Under the pieces are notes generated by a model, which did not search any database, was not told the DNA's origin, and saw only the letters and a list, made by a program, of their open reading frames with translations. This document shows, one piece after another, positions 54,001 to 63,000 of a stretch of DNA of 64,000 bases. Source of the DNA: Apostichopus japonicus (lineage: Eukaryota > Echinodermata > Holothuroidea > Aspidochirotida > Stichopodidae); the NCBI RefSeq assembly GCF_037975245.1, contig NC_092564.1, positions 8,903,984 to 8,967,983 on the forward strand, read 5' to 3'. Made by a program: the position numbers and the translations under genes. Every line of letters starts with the position of its first letter. The stretch's first letter is position 1.

Positions 54001-57000
54001 CGGAACTAGTTTTACCTTCTGTGGTCTCAACAGATGAAGTCGTTTCCAAAGAAGTTCCACTCTCAGTAGTTTCTATTGTTGTCTGATATGGTGTGGTACT
54101 CTCCTCTTCGGAAGTGGTCTCTGAAGAAGTTGTGGAATACATACTAGTATCTACTGAGGTGGAGGTTGATACTGTACTTTCAGAACCTGTCGAAGTCTCT
54201 CTTGTGACATCAACGGACTGTGTGGTCGTACTGAGTGGAGATGTAATCCCATCTGTGGTTTCTAACTCAGTTGTCAATGGCTGTGAGGTTGCAGACTCTG
54301 TGCTGGCAATGCTAGATGATTGCTGGCTTGTAACCTCTGTGCTAGTTTCAGACTTTGTTGTAATTATAGTTGAAGCTTCTGGAGTATTACTTGTTACTTT
54401 CTCCGTGCTGAAAGATGTCGAGAAAGGTTCTGTCGTCCTGGTCGTCGTCTCGGAACTAGTTTTACCTTCTGTGGTCTCAACAGATGAAGTCGTTTCCAAA
54501 GAAGTTCCACTCTCAGTAGTTTCTATTGTTGTCTGATATGGTGTGGTACTCTCCTCTTCGGAAGTGGTCTCTGAAGAAGTTGTGGAATACATACTAGTAT
54601 CTACAGAGGTGGAGGTTGATACTGTACTTTCAGAACCTGTCGAAGTCTCTCTTGTGACATCAACGGACTGTGTGGTCGTACTGAGTGGAGATGTAATCTC
54701 ATCTGTGGTTTCTAACTCAGTTGTCAATGGCTGTGAGGTTGCAGACTCTGTGCTGGCAATGCTAGATGATTGCTGGCTTGTAACCTCTGTGCTAGTTTCA
54801 GACTTTGTTGTAATTATAGTTGAAGCTTCTGGAGTATTACTTGTTACTTTCTCCGTGCTGAAAGATGTCGAGAAAGGTTCTGTCGTCCTGGTCGTCGTCT
54901 CGGAACTAGTTTTACCTTCTGTGGTCTCAACAGATGAAGTCGTTTCCAAAGAAGTTCCACTCTCAGTAGTTTCTATTGTTGTCTGATATGGTGTGGTACT
55001 CTCCTCTTCGGAAGTGGTCTCTGAAGAAGTTGTGGAATACATACTAGTATCTACAGAGGTGGAGGTTGATACTGTACTTTCAGAACCTGTCGAAGTCTCT
55101 CTTGTGACATCAACGGACTGTGTGGTCGTACTGAGTGGAGATGTAATCTCATCTGTGGTTTCTAACTCAGTTGTCAATGGCTGTGAGGTTGCAGACTCTG
55201 TGCTGGCAATGCTAGATGATTGCTGGCTTGTAACCTCTGTGCTAGTTTCAGACTTTGTTGTAATTATAGTTGAAGCTTCTGGAGTATTACTTGTTACTTT
55301 CTCCGTGCTGAAAGATGTGGAGAAAGGTTCTGTCGTCCTGGTCGTCGTCTCGGAACTAGTTTTACCTTCTGTGGTCTCAACAGATGAAGTCGTTTCCAAA
55401 GAAGTTCCACTCTCAGTAGTTTCTATTGTTGTCTGATATGGTGTGGTACTCTCCTCTTCGGAAGTGGTCTCTGAAGAAGTTGTGGAATACATACTAGTAT
55501 CTACAGAGGTGGAGGTTGATACTGTACTTTCAGAACCTGTCGAAGTCTCTCTTGTGACATCAACGGACTGTGTGGTCGTACTGAGTGGAGATGTAATCTC
55601 ATCTGTGGTTTCTAACTCAGTTGTCAATGGCTGTGAGGTTGCAGACTCTGTGCTGGCAATGCTAGATGATTGCTGGCTTGTAACCTCTGTGCTAGTTTCA
55701 GACTTTGTTGTAATTATAGTTGAAGCTTCTGGAGTATTACTTGTTACTTTCTCCGTGCTGAAAGATGTGGAGAAAGGTTCTGTCGTCCTGGTCGTCGTCT
55801 CGGAACTAGTTTTACCTTCTGTGGTCTCAACAGATGAAGTCGTTTCCAAAGAAGTTCCACTCTCAGTAGTTTCTATTGTTGTCTGATATGGTGTGGTACT
55901 CTCCTCTTCGGAAGTGGTCTCTGAAGAAGTTGTGGAATACATACTAGTATCTACAGAGGTGGAGGTTGATACTGTACTTTCAGAACCTGTCGAACTCTCT
56001 CTTGTGACATCAACGGACTGTGTGGTCGTACTGAGTGGAGATGTAATCTCATCTGTGGTTTCTAACTCAGTTGTCAATGGCTGTGAGGTTGCAGACTCTG
56101 TGCTGGCAATGCTAGATGATTGCTGGCTTGTAACCTCTGTGCTAGTTTCAGACTTTGTTGTAATTATAGTTGAAGCTTCTGGAGTATTACTTGTTACTTT
56201 CTCCGTGCTGAAAGATGTCGAGAAAGGTTCTGTCGTCCTGGTCGTCGTCTCAGAACTAGTTTTACCTTCTGTGGTCTCAACAGATGAAGTCGTTTCCAAA
56301 GAAGTTCCACTCTCAGTAGTTTCTATTGTTGTCTGATATGGTGTGGTACTCTCCTCTTCGGAAGTGGTCTCTGAAGAAGTTGTGGAATACATACTAGTAT
56401 CTACAGAGGTGGAGGTTGATACTGTACTTTCAGAACCTGTCGAAGTCTCTCTTGTGACATCAACGGACTGTGTGGTCGTACTGAGTGGAGATGTAATCTC
56501 ATCTGTGGTTTCTAACTCAGTTGTCAATGGCTGTGAGGTTGCAGACTCTGTGCTGGCAATGCTAGATGATTGCTGGCTTGTAACCTCTGTGCTAGTTTCA
56601 GACTTTGTTGTAATTATAGTTGAAGCTTCTGGAGTATTACTTGTTACTTTCTCCGTGCTGAAAGATGTCGAGAAAGGTTCTGTCGTCCTGGTCGTCGTCT
56701 CGGAACTAGTTTTACCTTCTGTGGTCTCAACAGATGAAGTCGTTTCCAAAGAAGTTCCACTCTCAGTAGTTTCTATTGTTGTCTGATATGGTGTGGTACT
56801 CTCCTCTTCGGAAGTGGTCTCTGAAGAAGTTGTGGAATACATACTAGTATCTACAGAGGTGGAGGTTGATACTGTACTTTCAGAACCTGTCGAAGTCTCT
56901 CTTGTGACATCAACGGACTGTGTGGTCGTACTGAGTGGAGATGTAATCTCATCTGTGGTTTCTAACTCAGTTGTCAATGGCTGTGAGGTTGCAGACTCTG

Positions 57001-60000
57001 TGCTGGCAATGCTAGATGATTGCTGGCTTGTAACCTCTGTGCTAGTTTCAGACTTTGTTGTAATTATAGTTGAAGCTTCTGGAGTATTACTTGTTACTTT
57101 CTCCGTGCTGAAAGATGTGGAGAAAGGTTCTGTCGTCCTGGTCGTCGTCTCGGAACTAGTTTTACCTTCTGTGGTCTCAACAGATGAAGTCGTTTCCAAA
57201 GAAGTTCCACTCTCAGTAGTTTCTATTGTTGTCTGATATGGTGTGGTACTCTCCTCTTCGGAAGTGGTCTCTGAAGAAGTTGTGGAATACATACTAGTAT
57301 CTACAGAGGTGGAGGTTGATACTGTACTTTCAGAACCTGTCGAAGTCTCTCTTGTGACATCAACGGACTGTGTGGTCGTACTGAGTGGAGATGTAATCTC
57401 ATCTGTGGTTTCTAACTCAGTTGTCAATGGCTGTGAGGTTGCAGACTCTGTGCTGGCAATGCTAGATGATTGCTGGCTTGTAACCTCTGTGCTAGTTTCA
57501 GACTTTGTTGTAATTATAGTTGAAGCTTCTGGAGTATTACTTGTTACTTTCTCCGTGCTGAAAGATGTGGAGAAAGGTTCTGTCGTCCTGGTCGTCGTCT
57601 CGGAACTAGTTTTACCTTCTGTGGTCTCAACAGATGAAGTCGTTTCCAAAGAAGTTCCACTCTCAGTAGTTTCTATTGTTGTCTGATATGGTGTGGTACT
57701 CTCCTCTTCGGAAGTGGTCTCTGAAGAAGTTGTGGAATACATACTAGTATCTACAGAGGTGGAGGTTGATACTGTACTTTCAGAACCTGTCGAAGTCTCT
57801 CTTGTGACATCAACGGACTGTGTGGTCGTACTGAGTGGAGATGTAATCTCATCTGTGGTTTCTAACTCAGTTGTCAATGGCTGTGAGGTTGCAGACTCTG
57901 TGCTGGCAATGCTAGATGATTGCTGGCTTGTAACCTCTGTGCTAGTTTCAGACTTTGTTGTAATTATAGTTGAAGCTTCTGGAGTATTACTTGTTACTTT
58001 CTCCGTGCTGAAAGATGTCGAGAAAGGTTCTGTCGTCCTGGTCGTCGTCTCGGAACTAGTTTTACCTTCTGTGGTCTCAACAGATGAAGTCGTTTCCAAA
58101 GAAGTTCCACTCTCAGTAGTTTCTATTGTTGTCTGATATGGTGTGGTACTCTCCTCTTCGGAAGTGGTCTCTGAAGAAGTTGTGGAATACATACTAGTAT
58201 CTACAGAGGTGGAGGTTGATACTGTACTTTCAGAACCTGTCGAACTCTCTCTTGTGACAACAACGGACTGTGTGGTAGTACTGAGTGGAGATGTAATCTC
58301 ATCTGTGGTTTCTAACTCAGTTGTCAATGGCTGTGAGGTTGCAGACTCTGTGCTGGCAATGCTAGATGATTGCTGGCTTGTAACCTCTGTGCTAGTTTCA
58401 GACTTTGTTGTAATTATAGTTGAAGCTTCTGGAGTATTACTTGTTACTTTCTCCGTGCTGAAAGATGTCGAGAAAGGTTCTGTCGTACTGGTCGTCGTCT
58501 CGGAACTAGTTTTACCTTCTGTGGTCTCAACAGATGAAGTCGTTTCCAAAGAAGTTCCACTCTCAGTAGTTTCTATTGTTGTCTGATATGGTGTGGTACT
58601 CTCCTCTTCGGAAGTGATCTCTGAAGAAGTTGTGGAATACATACTAGTATCTACAGAAGTGGAGGTTGATACTGTACTTTCAGAACCTGTCGAACTCTCT
58701 CTTGTGACAACAACGGACTGTGTGGTAGTACTGAGTGGAGATGTAATCTCATCTGTGGTTTCTAACTCAGTTGTCAATGGCTGTGAGGTTGCAGACTCTG
58801 TGCTGGCAATGCTAGATGATTGCTGGCTTGTAACCTCTGTGCTAGTTTCAGACTTTGTTGTAATTATAGTTGAAGCTTCTGGAGTATTACTTGTTACTTT
58901 CTCCGTGCTGAAAGATGTCAAGAAAGGTTCTGTCGTACTGGTCGTCGTCTCGGAACTAGTTTTACCTTCTGTGGTCTCAACAGATGAAGTCGTTTCCAAA
59001 GAAGTTCCACTCTCAGTAGTTTCTATTGTTGTCTGATATGGTGTGGTACTCTCCTCTTCGGAAGTGGTCTCTGAAGAAGTTGTGGAATACATACTAGTAT
59101 CTACAGAGGTGGAGGTTGATACTGTACTTTCAGAACCTGTCGAACTCTCTCTTGTGACATCAACGGACTGTGTGGTAGTACTGAGTGGAGATGTAATCTC
59201 ATCTGTGGTTTCTAACTCAGTTGTCAATGGCTGTGAGGTTGCAGACTCTGTGCTGGCAATGCTAGATGATTGCTGGCTTGTAACCTCTGTGCTAGTTTCA
59301 GACTTTGTTGTAATTATAGCTGAAGCTTCTGGAGTATTACTTGTTACTTTCTCCGTGCTGAAAGATGTCGAGAAAGGTTCTGTCGTACTGGTCGTCGTCT
59401 CGGAACTAGTTTTACCTTCTGTGGTCTCAACAGATGAAGTCGTTTCCAAAGAAGTTCCACTCTCAGTAGTTTCTATTGTTGTCTGATATGGTGTGGTACT
59501 CTCCTCTTCGGAAGTGGTCTCTGAAGAAGTTGTGGAATACATACTAGTATCTACAGAGGTGGAGGTTGATACTGTACTTTCAGAACCTGTCGAACTCTCT
59601 CTTGTGACATCAACGGACTGTGTGGTCGTACTGAGTGGAGATGTAATCTCATCTGTGGTTTCTAACTCAGTTGTCAATGGCTGTGAGGTTGCAGACTCTG
59701 TGCTGGCAATGCTAGATGATTGCTGGCTTGTAACCTCTGTGCTAGTTTCAGACTTTGTTGTAATTATAGTTGAAGCTTCTGGAGTATTACTTGTTACTTT
59801 CTCCGTGCTGAAAGATGTCGAGAAAGGTTCTGTCGTCCTGGTCGTCGTCTCGGAACTAGTTTTACCTTCTGTGGTCTCAACAGATGAAGTCGTTTCCAAA
59901 GAAGTTCCACTCTCAGTAGTTTCTATTGTTGTCTGATATGGTGTGGTACTCTCCTCTTCGGAAGTGGTCTCTGAAGAAGTTGTGGAATACATACTAGTAT

Positions 60001-63000
60001 CTACAGAGGTGGAGGTTGATACTGTACTTTCAGAACCTGTCGAAGTCTCTCTTGTGACATCAACGGACTGTGTGGTCGTACTGAGTGGAGATGTAATCTC
60101 ATCTGTGGTTTCTAACTCAGTTGTCAATGGCTGTGAGGTTGCAGATTCTGTGCTGGCAATGCTAGATGATTGCTGGCTTGTAACCTCTGTGCTAGTTTCA
60201 GACTTTGTTGTAATTATAGTTGAAGCTTCTGGAGTATTACTTGTTACTTTCTCCGTGCTGAAAGATGTGGAGAAAGGTTCTGTCGTCCTGGTCGTCGTCT
60301 CGGAACTAGTTTTACCTTCTGTGGTCTCAACAGATGAAGTCGTTTCCAAAGAAGTTCCACTCTCAGTAGTTTCTATTGTTGTCTGATATGGTGTGGTACT
60401 CTCCTCTTCGGAAGTGGTCTCTGAAGAAGTTGTGGAATACATACTAGTATCTACTGAGGTGGAGGTTGATACTGTACTTTCAGAACCTGTCGAACTCTCT
60501 CTTGTGACATCAACGGACTGTGTGGTCGTACTGAGTGGAGATGTAATCTCATCTGTGGTTTCTAACTCAGTTGTCAATGGCTGTGAGGTTGCAGACTCTG
60601 TGCTGGCAATGCTAGATGATTGCTGGCTTGTAACCTCTGTGCTAGTTTCAGACTTTGTTGTAATTATAGTTGAAGCTTCTGGAGTATTACTTGTTACTTT
60701 CTCCGTGCTGAAAGATGTGGAGAAAGGTTCTGTCGTCCTGGTCGTCGTCTCGGAACTAGTTTTACCTTCTGTGGTCTCAACAGATGAAGTCGTTTCCAAA
60801 GAAGTTCCACTCTCAGTAGTTTCTATTGTTGTCTGATATGGTGTGGTACTCTCCTCTTCGGAAGTGGTCTCTGAAGAAGTTGTGGAATACATACTAGTAT
60901 CTACAGAGGTGGAGGTTGATACTGTACTTTCAGAACCTGTCGAAGTCTCTCTTGTGACATCAACGGACTGTGTGGTCGTACTGAGTGGAGATGTAATCTC
61001 ATCTGTGGTTTCTAACTCAGTTGTCAATGGCTGTGAGGTTGCAGACTCTGTGCTGGCAATGCTAGATGATTGCTGGCTTGTAACCTCTGTGCTAGTTTCA
61101 GACTTTGTTGTAATTATAGTTGAAGCTTCTGGAGTATTACTTGTTACTTTCTCCGTGCTGAAAGATGTGGAGAAAGGTTCTGTCGTCCTGGTCGTCGTCT
61201 CGGAACTAGTTTTACCTTCTGTGGTCTCAACAGATGAAGTCGTTTCCAAAGAAGTTCCACTCTCAGTAGTTTCTATTGTTGTCTGATATGGTGTGGTACT
61301 CTCCTCTTCGGAAGTGGTCTCTGAAGAAGTTGTGGAATACATACTAGTATCTACAGAGGTGGAGGTTGATACTGTACTTTCAGAACCTGTCGAAGTCTCT
61401 CTTGTGACATCAACGGACTGTGTGGTCGTACTGAGTGGAGATGTAATCTCATCTGTGGTTTCTAACTCAGTTGTCAATGGCTGTGAGGTTGCAGATTCTG
61501 TGCTGGCAATGCTAGATGATTGCTGGCTTGTAACCTCTGTGCTAGTTTCAGACTTTGTTGTAATTATAGTTGAAGCTTCTGGAGTATTACTTGTTACTTT
61601 CTCCGTGCTGAAAGATGTGGAGAAAGGTTCTGTCGTCCTGGTCGTCGTCTCGGAACTAGTTTTACCTTCTGTGGTCTCAACAGATGAAGTCGTTTCCAAA
61701 GAAGTTCCACTCTCAGTAGTTTCTATTGTTATCTGATATGGTGTGGTACTCTCCTCTTCGGAAGTGGTCTCTGAAGAAGTTGTGGAATACATACTAGTAT
61801 CTACAGAGGTGGAGGTTGATACTGTACTTTCAGAACCTGTCGAAGTCTCTCTTGTGACATCAACGGACTGTGTGGTCGTACTGAGTGGAGATGTAATCTC
61901 ATCTGTGGTTTCTAACTCAGTTGTCAATGGCTGTGAGGTTGCAGACTCTGTGCTGGCAATGCTAGATGATTGCTGGCTTGTAACCTCTGTGCTAGTTTCA
62001 GACTTTGTTGTAATTATAGTTGAAGCTTCTGGAGTATTACTTGTTACTTTCTCCGTGCTGAAAGATGTGGAGAAAGGTTCTGTCGTCCTGGTCGTCGTCT
62101 CGGAACTAGTTTTACCTTCTGTGGTCTCAACAGATGAAGTCGTTTCCAAAGAAGTTCCACTCTCAGTAGTTTCTATTGTTGTCTGATATGGTGTGGTACT
62201 CTCCTCTTCGGAAGTGGTCTCTGAAGAAGTTGTGGAATACATACTAGTATCTACAGAGGTGTAGGTTGATACTGTACTTTCAGAACCTGTCGAACTCTCT
62301 CTTGTGACATCAACGGACTGTGTGGTAGTACTGAGTGGAGATGTAATCTCATCTGTGGTTTCTAACTCAGTTGTCAATGGCTGTGAGGTTGCAGACTCTG
62401 TGCTGGCAATGCTAGATGATTGCTGGCTTGTAACCTCTGTGCTAGTTTCAGACTTTGTTGTAATTATAGCTGAAGCTTCTGGAGTATTACTTGTTACTTT
62501 CTCCGTGCTGAAAGATGTGGAGAAAGGTTCTGTCGTACTGGTCGTCGTCTCGGAACTAGTTTTACCTTCTGTGGTCTCAACAGATGAAGTCGTTTCTAAA
62601 GAAGTTCCACTCTCAGTAGTTTCTATTGTTGTCTGATATGGTGTGGTACTCTCCTCTTCGGAAGTGGTCTCTGAAGAAGTTGTGGAATACATACTAGTAT
62701 CTACAGAGGTGGAGGTTGATACTGTACTTTCAGAACCTGTCGAACTCTCTCTTGTGACATCAACGGACTGTGTGGTAGTACTGAGTGGAGATGTAATCTC
62801 ATCTGTGGTTTCTAACTCAGTTGTCAATGGCTGTGAGGTTGCAGACTCTGTGCTGGCAATGCTAGATGATTGCTGGCTTGTAACCTCTGTGCTAGTTTCA
62901 GACTTTGTTGTAATTATAGTTGAAGCTTCTGGAGTATTACTTGTTACTTTCTCCGTGCTGAAAGATGTCGAGAAAGGTTCTGTCGTACTGGTCGTCGTCT

